64,000 nt of DNA from Parafrankia irregularis (lineage in GTDB: Bacteria; Actinomycetota; Actinomycetes; Frankiales; Frankiaceae). The DNA is taken from positions 530,516 to 594,515 of the forward strand of contig NZ_FAOZ01000002.1 of the NCBI RefSeq assembly GCF_001536285.1. The letters run 5' to 3'. The translations under genes were made by a program, and so were the position numbers. The notes below the pieces were generated by a model. It was given only the letters and a program-made list of their open reading frames with translations. It did not search any database and was not told the DNA's origin. This document shows, one piece after another, positions 34,569 to 43,499 of the stretch (position 1 is its first letter; each line of letters starts with the position of its first letter).

Positions 34569-35278
34569 GTCCCCTACGCGACGACGCCCTCGCCTACGCC
34601 GGTCACCAGGTGCACGTCATGCGCCGCCGCGAGGTCGGGACGCTGCTCTCCTGGGCGGGTGACCTGCACGGGCGGACGATGCTCGACGTCGCGGGCGGCG
34701 ACGGCTACTGGGCCGGCCAGGCGATTCGCCGCGGTGCCCGGGCGGTGAGCCTGGACCTCGCGCGCCACAAGCTGACCTTCGGCAGCCGGCTGAGGCACCG
34801 CCCGGGGCTGGTCGAGGGTGACGCGCTGCGGCTGCCCTTCGCACCCGCGACGTTCGACGTCGTCATGTCGGTCTGCGCCATCGAGCACTTCGATGACGGA
34901 CCGGCCGCGCTGGCCGAGATGGCCCGGGTGCTGCGCCCGGGCGGTGACCTGGTGATGTCCGCGGACGCGCTGACCCGGGCCGAGCGCTGGCCGGACCTGT
35001 TCGCCCGGCATCGGGAGCGGTACCACGTCCAGCACACGTATCCCGGCGAGCGGCTGGCGAAGCTGCTCGACGCGGCCGGGCTGGAGGTCGTCCGACAGAC
35101 CTACATGTTTCGCTCCGAACGGGCTGAACGGCTCTACCTGAACCTTTCGGCCAAGGGCGGGAAGGTCGGGTGGAACGCGGCCGCGGCGATCTCCCCGTTG
35201 GTGGCGCTGTCCGATCGCAGGGCGCCGGACACCACCGGTAGCGTCGTGCTGACCCACGCTCGCAGGAGGCAGCCTTGA
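34565..35278 (+). CDS. Class I SAM-dependent methyltransferase
   Basis: 237 residues. SAM-binding glycine loop is DVAGGDGYWAG (about 40), acidic strand end SLDLAR, motif II EGDALRLPF and post-II FDVVMSVCAIEHFDD, the pattern of small-molecule and sugar methyltransferases (Methyltransf_11 type). It overlaps the GT4 gene (ATGA) and ends with a TTGA overlap with a micro-ORF. In this context it probably methylates the glycan or its lipid-linked intermediate. Confidence 0.88.
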   Translation: MSPLRDDALAYAGHQVHVMRRREVGTLLSWAGDLHGRTMLDVAGGDGYWAGQAIRRGARAVSLDLARHKLTFGSRLRHRPGLVEGDALRLPFAPATFDVVMSVCAIEHFDDGPAALAEMARVLRPGGDLVMSADALTRAERWPDLFARHRERYHVQHTYPGERLAKLLDAAGLEVVRQTYMFRSERAERLYLNLSAKGGKVGWNAAAAISPLVALSDRRAPDTTGSVVLTHARRRQP

Positions 35279-35394
35279 CCAGCCGACCAGTCAGGCCCGC
35301 CCGGCCCTTCAGCTCCGCCCGAACTGCCGGCTCCGCCCGAACTGCCGGCTCCGCCCGGACCGCCGGCTCCGCCCGGCCTGGAGCGTGGGCATGA
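35275..35394 (+). CDS. Micro-ORF of 39 codons linking methyltransferase and membrane protein
   Basis: A TTG start overlaps the methyltransferase stop (TTGA) with a perfect AGGAGG seven bases upstream, and its own stop overlaps the next gene's ATG (ATGA). The peptide is Ser/Ala/Arg/Gly/Pro-rich with SARTAG units from an 18-bp tandem repeat (35314-35367). It may be a leader whose translation couples expression of the small membrane protein, or a real peptide. No family recognised. Confidence 0.5.
   Translation: MTSRPVRPARPFSSARTAGSARTAGSARTAGSARPGAWA
35314..35367. repeat. 18-bp tandem repeat, 3 copies
   Basis: TCCGCCCGAACTGCCGGC repeated at 35314, 35332 and (two changes) 35350, inside the micro-ORF; frame is preserved. 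Confidence 0.95.
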
Positions 35395-35579
35395 GCGCGC
35401 CGCTCGGGCAGAAGGTGCTCGCGGGCTTCCTCACCTTTCTGCTGTTCGCCCTGGTGATCTTCGGGCTCGGTGCGGCCTTCGACCAGTTCGGGGAGCGTGC
35501 CTGGGGGTACGGAGTCGGCATCGGAGTCTGCGTGATCATGGTGGTCGCGGGCGTGGCGGCCGGCCGGCGCGACGAGTAG
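35391..35579 (+). CDS. Small two-segment membrane protein
   Basis: 62 residues from ATG 35391 (a GTG six bases earlier is the alternative). Two hydrophobic segments (FLTFLLFALVIFGLG and GVGIGVCVIMVVAGVAA) separated by a short loop with DQFGERAWG, and a basic C-terminus. Function unknown; the position, coupled after the methyltransferase and micro-ORF, suggests a subunit or regulator of the glycan enzymes. Confidence 0.65.
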   Translation: MSAPLGQKVLAGFLTFLLFALVIFGLGAAFDQFGERAWGYGVGIGVCVIMVVAGVAAGRRDE

Positions 35580-35962
35580 CCCGGCCAGGGCCCACCAGCC
35601 CCGTGGGTGTTCGGATGAGCCAGAAGATCTGAGGATTCTGGTCAGCCCGGTAGCCCCGTAGCCCCGGTTTGGCGAGTCGCAAGAGTGAAGGATTTTGGTC
35701 GTTTCAACGACCAAAATCCGTACTTCTTGCGGTTTGCCAGGCGACTCTGTGTCCTTTTTGTGCCTATTAACGGTGAATTATCGGTGCCACGTGGCGGTGT
35801 GGGGTCGTCGACGGATGGCCGTGCGTGGTGGGGTTCGCATTCCATGGGCACGGCGGCACGCTCGCTGCCGACCAGGATCATCCGGACTTGCTCGGCAGCA
35901 GCGGAAGTTCGTCGCAGGGGGCGGGGCCGGCGGGCCCGGCGTCGCGCGGGAGACTGACCGCC
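35580..35962. other. Intergenic region with palindromic repeats
   Basis: About 380 bases. It holds a short motif near 35616 (AGATCTGAGGATTCTGG) and the full repeat at 35666-35803; the last 150 bases lead to the GT4 gene at 35963. An in-frame extension of that gene back to 35825 is open but has no ribosome site and would use repeat-flanking DNA. Confidence 0.6.
35666..35803. repeat. Dispersed palindromic repeat, copy 4 (long form)
   Basis: Closely matches 13523-13660 over its whole length. Palindrome arms 35679-35701 and 35708-35730 with loop TTTCAA; the 12 bases nearest the loop pair perfectly. It follows the small membrane protein gene. Confidence 0.9.
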
Positions 35963-37237
35963 GTGCGGATCGGTTTCCTGGTCGAACAGATGCTGGCGCC
36001 GGTGCCCGGCGGCACCGGTCGCTACTCCGCCGAGCTGGCCGCAGCCCTGGCTCGCACCGCGGATCCCGGCGACGGTGTCGTCGGATGGTGCGCGTTCCGC
36101 CGCGACGTCTCGGGCGCGGCCGTGCCCGGTGTTCTCGGGCCGTTGCGCCTGGGGCTGCCACGGCGCGCCCTTGCCGCAGCCTGGGCGCGCGGCGTGGGCC
36201 CGATACCCGGGGGAGTGGACGTCGTCCATGCGCCGACGCTCCTCGTGCCGCCACGAGGCCTTGAGGCGCTCCCGCCCGGGGTGCGCCACGCGGCCACCGC
36301 GTGGCGGCGGACGGCGACCGGTCGCCACGGCGACGCGGACCCGCGAAGCCGCACGCTGATCGGCAGCCGCCTGGACGGTCGGAGCCGCCTGGTGGTCACG
36401 GTGCACGACGCGGTGCCGTGGACCCATCCCGAAACCCTCACCCCGCACGGGGTGCGCTGGCATCGCGAGATGGGGGAGCGGGTCGCCCGCGAGGCCGACG
36501 CGGTGATCGTGCCGACCCAGGCCGTCGCCGCGGACGTCCGCGAGCACCTGCCGATCGACCCCGAGCGGCTGCACGTGATCGGCGAGGGGGTCGCCGACGC
36601 GGTGCTGCGGGTGCCGGCGGACGCCGATCGCCGGGCCGCCCGGCTGGGCCTGCCCGAACGGGGGTACCTGCTGACGCTGGCGACCATGGAGCCCCGCAAG
36701 GGCCTGGACACGGCGCTGGCCGCGATGCGTCACCCGGCGGCGCCCGATCTGCCGTTGGTGCACGTCGGAGCGGCGGGGTGGGGTGATCTCGGTGCCGGTA
36801 CCGCGGGTCCGGGCGGGTTCGCCGAGCTCGCGGCGGCCGGGCGTTTCCGCGCGCTCGGCCGGATCAGTGACGAGGATCTCGCGGTCGTGCTCTCCCGGGC
36901 GACGGCCCTGCTCGCGCCGAGTCGCTCGGAGGGTTTCGGGCTGCCGGTCATCGAGGCCATGGCCCACGGAGTGCCGGTGGTCGTGTCCGACACGCCGGCT
37001 TTGGTGGAGGTCGCCGGGGACGCCGCGCTGGTGGCCCGGATCGGTGATGCGGCCGGCTTTGCCGAGGCTCTCGGGCGTATCGTCCAGAATCCCCGGCTAC
37101 ACAGCCGTCTGTCGCGTTCGGGACTCCTCCGCGCGGCGGGATTTACCTGGAATGAGGCGGCGCGATCGTGCTGGGAGCTCTACCGTCGAATCAGCAGCTC
37201 CCCTGCCGTGTCCGTCGCTGACGACGGGCGGGCGTAG
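35963..37237 (+). CDS. Glycosyltransferase family 4 (GT-B)
   Basis: 424 residues from the GTG at 35963, chosen because the Rossmann N-terminus (RIGFLVEQMLAPVPGGTGRYS) begins there. Retaining GT-B enzyme: GTGRY loop, VTVHDAVPWTHPET, LATMEPRKGLDTALAAM at the donor domain, and SRSEGFGLPVIEAMAHG (E-x7-E) at the active site. It acts in the cytoplasm on a lipid-linked acceptor; donor not predictable. It heads a group of three glycosyltransferases ending in wbbL. Confidence 0.9.
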   Translation: MRIGFLVEQMLAPVPGGTGRYSAELAAALARTADPGDGVVGWCAFRRDVSGAAVPGVLGPLRLGLPRRALAAAWARGVGPIPGGVDVVHAPTLLVPPRGLEALPPGVRHAATAWRRTATGRHGDADPRSRTLIGSRLDGRSRLVVTVHDAVPWTHPETLTPHGVRWHREMGERVAREADAVIVPTQAVAADVREHLPIDPERLHVIGEGVADAVLRVPADADRRAARLGLPERGYLLTLATMEPRKGLDTALAAMRHPAAPDLPLVHVGAAGWGDLGAGTAGPGGFAELAAAGRFRALGRISDEDLAVVLSRATALLAPSRSEGFGLPVIEAMAHGVPVVVSDTPALVEVAGDAALVARIGDAAGFAEALGRIVQNPRLHSRLSRSGLLRAAGFTWNEAARSCWELYRRISSSPAVSVADDGRA

Positions 37238-37301
37238 TGTTGCCACCGTTGAGAAGCAAGCGGCCACACTGAATCAGGCGGCACGTCTCGGAAGGAGCGC
37301 C

Positions 37302-38432
37302 GTGGGACCCCGGGTGCTCGTTGATGCGACCTCGGTCCCGGCCGACCGCGGTGGCGTCGGGCGATATGTCGACGGGCTCGTCGCCGCCTTGGGCGCGGCT
37401 GGCGCCGACATGGCGCTGGTGTGCCAGCGATCGGACGAGGAACGCTACAGCCGGATGGCGCCCCAGGCGACCGTCCTGTCGGGCCCGGCGGCCATTGCGC
37501 ACCGGCCCGCGCGGTTGGCGTGGGAGCAGACCGGCCTTCCGCTGGTGGCGGAGCAGGTCAATGCCGAAGTAATCCACTCCCCGCACTACACAATGCCATT
37601 GCGAGCACAACGGCCGGTGTGCGTGACGATCCACGATGTCACGTTCTTCACCGAGCCGGAGATGCATACCGCGGTGAAGGGAACCTTCTTCCGCTCGGCG
37701 ATGCGTACGGCGGTGCGCCGGGCGAACCGCATCATCGTGCCGTCGAAGGCGACGCGGGACGAGCTCGTCCGCGTGCTCGAGGGCGATCCGACCACCACCG
37801 ACGTCGCGTATCACGGGGTGGATACCAGCACGTTCCATCCGCCAACGGAGGATGACCGGCGGCGGGTGCGGTTGCGGCTCGGTCTCGGAAACGCCCGGTA
37901 TGTCGCTTTTCTCGGCATGCTGGAGCCGCGGAAGAACGTTCCGAACCTCATTCGCGGCTGGGCCGAGGCGGTGCACTGGCGGGACGAGCCGCCGGCGTTG
38001 GTGCTGGCCGGCGGCTCCGGCTGGGACGACGACGTCGACGCGGCCGTCGCCTCGGTGCCGAGCCATCTGCGCGTGATCCGTCCGGGTTACCTGCGCTTCT
38101 CCGACCTGCCGGGCTACCTCGGCGGCTCGGAGCTGGTCGCCTACCCGTCGCACGGCGAGGGCTTCGGGCTGCCCGTGCTGGAGGCCATGGCCTGCGGCGC
38201 GCCGGTGCTCACCACACCGCGGTTGTCGCTGCCCGAGGTGGGTGGGGACGCGGTCGCCTACACCCAGCCGGACGCGGACTCCATCGCCCGTGAGATGAGC
38301 ACCCTGCTCGACGACGCGGAGCGCCGCAGCCAGCTCGCGGCCGCCGGCCTCGCCCGCTCCCGCGAGTTCACCTGGGCCGCCTCGGCGGAGGCGCACCTGG
38401 CGAGCTATGCCCGTGCGGTGGCCGACGCCTGA
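37302..38432 (+). CDS. Glycosyltransferase family 4 (GT-B)
   Basis: 376 residues from the GTG at 37302, preceded by GGAAGGAG. GT-B mannosyltransferase-like enzyme: VDATSVPADRGGVGRYVDG, CVTIHDVTFFTEPE, FLGMLEPRKNVPNLIRGW and SHGEGFGLPVLEAMACG with the E-x7-E catalytic pattern. In mycobacteria a GT4 mannosyltransferase is not part of the wbbL-manB pair, so this and the previous gene may be lineage-specific. It lies 17 bases before wbbL. Confidence 0.9.
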   Translation: MGPRVLVDATSVPADRGGVGRYVDGLVAALGAAGADMALVCQRSDEERYSRMAPQATVLSGPAAIAHRPARLAWEQTGLPLVAEQVNAEVIHSPHYTMPLRAQRPVCVTIHDVTFFTEPEMHTAVKGTFFRSAMRTAVRRANRIIVPSKATRDELVRVLEGDPTTTDVAYHGVDTSTFHPPTEDDRRRVRLRLGLGNARYVAFLGMLEPRKNVPNLIRGWAEAVHWRDEPPALVLAGGSGWDDDVDAAVASVPSHLRVIRPGYLRFSDLPGYLGGSELVAYPSHGEGFGLPVLEAMACGAPVLTTPRLSLPEVGGDAVAYTQPDADSIAREMSTLLDDAERRSQLAAAGLARSREFTWAASAEAHLASYARAVADA

Positions 38433-38449
38433 CGCGCTACGGTTTTCCG

Positions 38450-39361
38450 GTGGACAAGCCGGAGATCCGGGTCGTCGTCGTCACCTTCAACTCCGGGGAG
38501 GTCATCGGAACCTTCCTGGACTCGTTGGCCAAGTCGACCACCCGTCAGTACGAGGTCGTGGTGGTCGACAACTCGCCCCAGGTCGATGTCGGGACCCGTG
38601 CCGCGGGCGAGCGGCCCGAGGTGGCGCTGCTGCGCCCGGGCCGCAACCTCGGCTACGGCTCCGGCGCCAACCGGGGGGCGGCTGGTGCGTCCACGCCGTG
38701 GCTGCTGGTGGCGAACGCCGACATCGCCTTCTCCCCGGGCAGCCTGGACGAGCTGATCGCCGCGGCCGATCGCTGGCCCGGCGGCGGTGCGTTCGGCCCC
38801 GGCATCATCAACCCGGACGGGGCGCTGTACCCGTCCGCTCGTGACCTGCCCTCGCTTGGGCGGGGCATCGGCCACGCGCTGCTCGGGTGGTGCTGGCCCA
38901 CGAACCCCTGGACGGCCTCCTACCGCCGCGAGCGGGGCGTTCCGAGGGAGATGACCGCCGGCTGGCTGTCCGGCTCCTGTCAGCTGCTGCGGCGCGAGGT
39001 GTTCGAGGCCGTCGGCGGCTTCGACGAGTCCTATTTCATGTTCATGGAGGACGTCGATCTGGGCCGGCGCGTCGGGCTGGCCGGCCACCAGCTGGTCTAC
39101 GTCCCCGGCGCCGTCGTCGAGCACCTCGGCGGGCACTCGACGAAGCGGTCGTCGCGCCGGATGGTGATCGCACACCACCGCAGCATGATCCGCTATCTGT
39201 GTCGGCAGTACGACAGCCCGGCCTACCTGCCACTGCGCGCCGCGCTCACGGTCGGCCTCGGTGCCCGGCTGCTGCTGGCGCTGGCGTTCGCCCGGGACAG
39301 CGCGGGCGCGCGGGCCACCCGGTCCGCTGACCTGCTCGCTTCGGCGCGCCGTCCGCACTGA
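38450..39361 (+). CDS. wbbL: Rhamnosyltransferase WbbL (cell-wall linker)
   Basis: 303-residue GT2 enzyme. VVVVTFNSG, VVVDNSPQ, GYGSGANRGA, the DxD-equivalent NADIAF and FMFMEDVDLGRR are the WbbL/GT2 rhamnosyltransferase signature. It transfers rhamnose from dTDP-rhamnose to a polyprenyl-PP-GlcNAc, the linker between peptidoglycan and outer glycan. This assignment rests on family features plus synteny with manB and, further away, rmlD and the LCP gene, the order of the mycobacterial Rv3264c-Rv3266c block. GTG start. Confidence 0.88.
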   Translation: MDKPEIRVVVVTFNSGEVIGTFLDSLAKSTTRQYEVVVVDNSPQVDVGTRAAGERPEVALLRPGRNLGYGSGANRGAAGASTPWLLVANADIAFSPGSLDELIAAADRWPGGGAFGPGIINPDGALYPSARDLPSLGRGIGHALLGWCWPTNPWTASYRRERGVPREMTAGWLSGSCQLLRREVFEAVGGFDESYFMFMEDVDLGRRVGLAGHQLVYVPGAVVEHLGGHSTKRSSRRMVIAHHRSMIRYLCRQYDSPAYLPLRAALTVGLGARLLLALAFARDSAGARATRSADLLASARRPH

Positions 39362-39510
39362 TTCTCTCACCCAGATAACGGATATCCGTCACGACTCGTG
39401 AACTCGGTATAGAGCGTGCGTGTCCGGGTTGTGGCCTCTTGTTGAGAGGGTGCGATTTCCCGGACAGGTGTGCGCAACTGCGACGAGGTGCTCTGCGACA
39501 CTGACGAATC

Positions 39511-40584
39511 ATGGACGCAGTGATGCTGGTCGGCGGGCAGGGAACCCGTCTCCGCCCGTTGACAATGTCGGCGCCGAAGCCGATGTTGCCGGTTGCCGGC
39601 GTGCCGGTGACGGCCCACATGCTCGCCCGTGCCCGCGACGCGGGGATCACCCGGGTGGTGCTCGCCACCTCCTATCGGGCCGAGGTTTTCGAGGAGTACT
39701 TCGGGGACGGCTCCGAGCACGGGCTGGTTCTCGAGTACGTCACGGAGGTCGAGCCGCTGGGCACCGGCGGGGCGATCCGCAATGTCGCGGAACGCCTCGA
39801 ATCAGCCCCCGACGATCCGGTGGTCATCTTCAACGGTGACATCCTCTCCGGTCTCGACATCGGTGCCCTCGTCAGCCGGCACACCACGGCCGGTGCCGCG
39901 GTGACGCTCCATCTGACGAGGGTGGAGGATCCCCGTGCGTTCGGCGTCGTGCCGACCGACGGCGCCGGCCGGGTGACCGCCTTCCTGGAGAAGACCCCCG
40001 ACCCACCCACCAACCTCATCAACGCCGGCTGCTACGTCTTCCGGCGTTCCGTGATCGACGACATCCCGGCCGGGCGCCCGGTCTCGGTCGAGCGGGAGAC
40101 CTTCCCCGCCCTGCTCACGTCCGGCGTTCCCGTGGTCGGCTACCCGGACGACACCTACTGGCTCGACCTAGGCACCCCGGCCGCCTTCGTCCGCGGTTCG
40201 CGTGACCTCGTCACCGGGCGGATGCCGTCCTCGGCGCTGCCCGGTCCGGTCGGCGACCGGCTGGTGCTGCCCGGGTCGACGGTGGCGACCGACGCCAAGA
40301 TCGGCGGTGGCTCGACGATCGGCGCGGGTGCGTCGGTGGGCACCGGGGCGCGGATCGACGGCTCCGTCCTGTTCGACCGGGCTTCCGTCGGCGCGGGTGC
40401 CTACATCCGCGACAGTGTCGTCGGGCGGGCGGCGGTCATCGGCAACGGCGTGGTGCTGGAGAACGTCGTCGTCGGTGACGGCGCCGTGATCGAGCCGGGC
40501 AACGAGCTGCGTGCCGGCGCGCGGGTGTTTCCCGGCACGGTGCTGAGCGCGGGTGCCGTCCGCTTCAGCTCCGACCGCGCCTAG
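39511..40584 (+). CDS. manB: Mannose-1-phosphate guanylyltransferase-like nucleotidyltransferase
   Basis: 357 residues. Nucleotidyltransferase signature GGQGTRLRPLT (8-18) and KPMLPVAGVP, the DDPVVIFNGDILS metal site, EKTPDPPTNLINAGCY substrate strand, and a C-terminal left-handed beta-helix with repeated hexapeptides (IGGGSTIGAGASVGTGAR). It makes GDP-mannose from mannose-1-phosphate and GTP, or a related NDP-sugar; the mycobacterial orthologue next to wbbL is called manB/rmlA2. The ATG start is certain. A leader of about 150 bases separates it from wbbL. Confidence 0.88.
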   Translation: MDAVMLVGGQGTRLRPLTMSAPKPMLPVAGVPVTAHMLARARDAGITRVVLATSYRAEVFEEYFGDGSEHGLVLEYVTEVEPLGTGGAIRNVAERLESAPDDPVVIFNGDILSGLDIGALVSRHTTAGAAVTLHLTRVEDPRAFGVVPTDGAGRVTAFLEKTPDPPTNLINAGCYVFRRSVIDDIPAGRPVSVERETFPALLTSGVPVVGYPDDTYWLDLGTPAAFVRGSRDLVTGRMPSSALPGPVGDRLVLPGSTVATDAKIGGGSTIGAGASVGTGARIDGSVLFDRASVGAGAYIRDSVVGRAAVIGNGVVLENVVVGDGAVIEPGNELRAGARVFPGTVLSAGAVRFSSDRA

Positions 40585-40617
40585 CACGGGCGTCTCCATG
40601 GCGCCGGAGGCGAAGGG

Positions 40618-40669
40618 CGATGAGTGGAGGATTTCAGTCGTCCTGACGACGAACGTCCTCCACTCATCG
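40618..40669. repeat. Dispersed palindromic repeat, copy 5a
   Basis: Arms 40618-40642 and 40645-40669; 14 outer bases pair perfectly (CGATGAGTGGAGGA) and the inner GTCGTC-CT-GACGAC matches copy 1. It lies 3' of manB and faces the stop of the convergent kinase-like gene, so it can act on both. Confidence 0.85.
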
Positions 40670-40697
40670 GGCCGCGGCTTGGGGCTGCCGCCGCGGC

Positions 40698-40762
40698 AGT
40701 GGTTGCTGCCGGGCAAGATCTGAGGATTCTGGGTCGCCAGGACGGAGAACTGCCTCAGCTCT
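40698..40762. repeat. Dispersed palindromic repeat, copy 5b
   Basis: Starts TGCTGCCGGGCAAGATCTGA and ends CCTCAGCTCTTCGG; imperfect pairing of AAGATCTGAGGATTCTGG with its mirror. Adjacent to copy 5a. Confidence 0.7.
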
Positions 40763-40842
40763 TCGGACAGCCCGAGCCCCTCAGGCAGCCCGAGCCCCGG
40801 GTCGGACAGGCCGGCCCCCGGGATCACCGTGGGCCCGCGGGC

Positions 40843-43398
40843 TCACCGCGGGTCGGTCTGCCGGCTCAGCGCGGGCCAGGTGATCTCCAGACAGACCTGG
40901 CTGTCGTCGACGTCCCGGCGCAACGAGAGGAGCTCCTCCTCGTCCTCCGGCGGAAGCGGGGACGGCGGAAGCGGGGACGGCTGGGACGCGGCCGTCCCGG
41001 CCGGGCCTGTGGCCGGGTAGGTGAGGAAGAGCCGCCCGCCGGTGTCGTCGCAGATCAGGGTGAGGACAACCTGCTGCGCGCCGGTGGCCGGCGCGGCACC
41101 GAGCAGACCGGGCAGGATGTCCGCGAGCCGCGCACGCACCGGCGCGGGAATCCGCCCCGGCTCGCCGGCCAGCCGCACCTCGACCCCGAGCCCCCGCGCG
41201 CGGGCCTCGACGACTGCCGGCCCCAGCTCACCCAGCGTCTGCCCGGCGCCGGTGACCAGGGCCCGGCGGATGGCGGCCGCCCGCTGGCCGCAGCGGTCGC
41301 GCACGGCCGGGTCACGCGGGTCCAGCAGACCGTCCGCGACCGCCTCCAACAGCGGCAGCACCTCCTGCTCGATCGTGGCGAGACCACGCTCCCGGTCGGC
41401 CCGGACAGCGCGCGCCGACTGCTCCAGCGCCGCGCGGGCGGTCTCCTCCTCGAGCGCTCGGGCGACCTGGTCGGCGGTGCGTCGCAGCACCGGGCCGCCC
41501 ATCGCCACCATGATCTGCAGCGCGATCTGGCTGTTCGCCGCGGCCAGCAGCTGGGCCAGCGCCAGCGGGCCGGTGTCCGAGCCGGCCAGGACGAGCACGC
41601 CGAGCACCGCGATGGTCGCGATGATCGCGAAAGCCCAGGCGACCAACAGGCGGGACACCGCGAGCAGGGCGAGGAGCACCGGGAGCACCAGCACCGGCCA
41701 GGTGTTGATCCGGCTCGGTGGCCCGCCCGCCCCCGTCGCACCGTGGGCCTGGGTGACGTTCAGAGCCACCACCACGGTCACCGCCAGCGCGAGCGTGATC
41801 GCGGCGACGGCCTCGCCGCGGCGCAGCGGCCGCCGGTAGGACGTCCGGGCCGCGGCGGCCACGATCAGCGCCATGGCGGGCCAGCAGAGCACGGCGAGCG
41901 GCACCGACCGGGCGGACGGGAGGGTGAACGGCACGATGACGGCGGTGCAGCCGAACCAGGCCGGTGCGGCAAAAGCGACCGTGCGGCGCAGCACGGCCGC
42001 GTACGAGTCCCGCAGCTCGGTGGCCGACGTCCCGGCGGCCGCCGGGACGCCTCCCGGCAGCCTTCCCGCCGCTTCCAGCACCTTGCCGGCCGTCTTTCCC
42101 CGTGACAGGGGCCCTGGTGCCGTCGAGGCTCCCGCGCGGTCAGGCCCGGCCGGTGCCGGTGCCGGTGCCGGTGCTGGTGCCGGTGCTGGTGCCAGGGCTG
42201 GGGCTGGGGCTGGGGCCGGCCAGCGCAGGCGGACGGATGTTCCGTGCCCGGGGGCCGAGCTGATCGTCGCCTGCCCGCCGACCTCGGCGAGCCGGGCGTG
42301 CACCGACCGGGCCAGCCCGAGCCGGTCGTCGGGAACGTCGTCGGCGGCGAAGCCCCGGCCCGCGTCGTCGACGACGACGTTCACGCCGCCGCCCGGCCGG
42401 TTCGTGACGGTGAGGGTGGCGTGATCCGTCCCGGCATGGCGCCGGACGTTCGCCAGCAGCTCCTGCGCGGCCGCGGCCACCGCGCGGACCACCTCCTCCG
42501 GCAGGTCCGTGGTGGGCAGCGAGGCGACGTCCACCCGTAGCCCGCGGGCCGCCGCCACGGACACCACCCGCAGCATCGGCTCGGTGAGGTCGCGGGTGGC
42601 GGACGCGGTCCCGTCCAGCATGGTGCGGACGGCGTCGATCGCGTAGCGGCACTGCTCGGCGGTCAGGGCGATACCGGATCGGTCCCGGGTGCCGCCTCCC
42701 CAGGCGATGCCGGTCAGCGTGTTGAGAACGGTGTCGTGCAGCATCCGTTCGCGTTCTCGCTCGTCGCGAAGCCTCGCGGCTGCCACTGCCGCTGCCTGCC
42801 GCTGCGCCGCGGCGATGCCAAGCCTGGTGTCGGCCAGCCGGGCGATCGCGCTGAGCCGGGTGAGCGCGAGACGGAACAGGGCCGCGATCGCGATCACCAG
42901 CAGGCACGCGGCGAACGCGCGCGCCAGCGGGGTGTGGTTCCCACCGGCCGCCGGATCGTCCATCGTGACCTGGGCGATGGCCGCACCGCCGACGAGGGCC
43001 GTGACCATCAGCACGACCACGGCGACCAGAACCCGCCGGCGGCAGGCCCAGGAGGCGACGATCGCCGCATGGGCGGCCGCGGAGAAAACCCAGGTGGCGG
43101 AACCACCGACGGATTGCGCCGGCAGGAACAGCACCGCACCGGCGCTGACGCCGACGGCGACGGCGACGTTGCCGGGGACCAGCAGGCGGACGAGCCGCGG
43201 CCGGGTAAGAGCGACGGTCACGAAGACGGTGCCCCAGAGCACCGTCACGACGGCGGCGGCGAGCCCGGCGGGGTGCGCGGTGTACCAGGAACGCCAGACG
43301 ACGACGTAGGCGACGAGGAAGGCGATGTTCAGGGCCCGCATCGCCGCGAAGGTCCGTACTGCCACCGTGTCGAGCGCCTGGTGGGCATTTGCCGGCAC
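40843..43398 (-). CDS. Double histidine-kinase-like membrane protein
   Basis: 851 residues from the GTG at 43398 (an in-frame GTG extends to 43479). First half: about five membrane segments, then a HisKA_3-type dimerisation helix with ERERMLHDTV (phospho-acceptor His221), and an HATPase with ELLANVRRH (N box) and VVVDDAGRGF, VGGQATISSAPGHGTSVRLRW (G boxes), the NarL-type kinase pattern. Then a Pro/Ala linker of 6-bp repeats. Second half: again about five membrane segments and a similar helical plus C-terminal ATPase-like part without clear N or G boxes or acceptor His. So an active and a degenerate kinase module are fused, and no response regulator gene is nearby. Confidence 0.75.
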   Translation of the reverse strand: MPANAHQALDTVAVRTFAAMRALNIAFLVAYVVVWRSWYTAHPAGLAAAVVTVLWGTVFVTVALTRPRLVRLLVPGNVAVAVGVSAGAVLFLPAQSVGGSATWVFSAAAHAAIVASWACRRRVLVAVVVLMVTALVGGAAIAQVTMDDPAAGGNHTPLARAFAACLLVIAIAALFRLALTRLSAIARLADTRLGIAAAQRQAAAVAAARLRDERERERMLHDTVLNTLTGIAWGGGTRDRSGIALTAEQCRYAIDAVRTMLDGTASATRDLTEPMLRVVSVAAARGLRVDVASLPTTDLPEEVVRAVAAAAQELLANVRRHAGTDHATLTVTNRPGGGVNVVVDDAGRGFAADDVPDDRLGLARSVHARLAEVGGQATISSAPGHGTSVRLRWPAPAPAPALAPAPAPAPAPAPAPAGPDRAGASTAPGPLSRGKTAGKVLEAAGRLPGGVPAAAGTSATELRDSYAAVLRRTVAFAAPAWFGCTAVIVPFTLPSARSVPLAVLCWPAMALIVAAAARTSYRRPLRRGEAVAAITLALAVTVVVALNVTQAHGATGAGGPPSRINTWPVLVLPVLLALLAVSRLLVAWAFAIIATIAVLGVLVLAGSDTGPLALAQLLAAANSQIALQIMVAMGGPVLRRTADQVARALEEETARAALEQSARAVRADRERGLATIEQEVLPLLEAVADGLLDPRDPAVRDRCGQRAAAIRRALVTGAGQTLGELGPAVVEARARGLGVEVRLAGEPGRIPAPVRARLADILPGLLGAAPATGAQQVVLTLICDDTGGRLFLTYPATGPAGTAASQPSPLPPSPLPPEDEEELLSLRRDVDDSQVCLEITWPALSRQTDPR
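42151..42216. repeat. 6-bp tandem repeats coding a Pro/Ala linker
   Basis: Repeats of GGTGCC, GGTGCT and GGGGCT (minus-strand PAPAPA) join the two halves of the kinase-like protein. Confidence 0.85.
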
Positions 43399-43499
43399 AG
43401 GACGAGTGTGCCCGGGTCGTGCCCGATGGTCACCGAGTTGTGGATTTCCGGGCCGATCATCCGGGTGGGTGCGACCCACCCGGAGCTGGTTGGGGCCGG

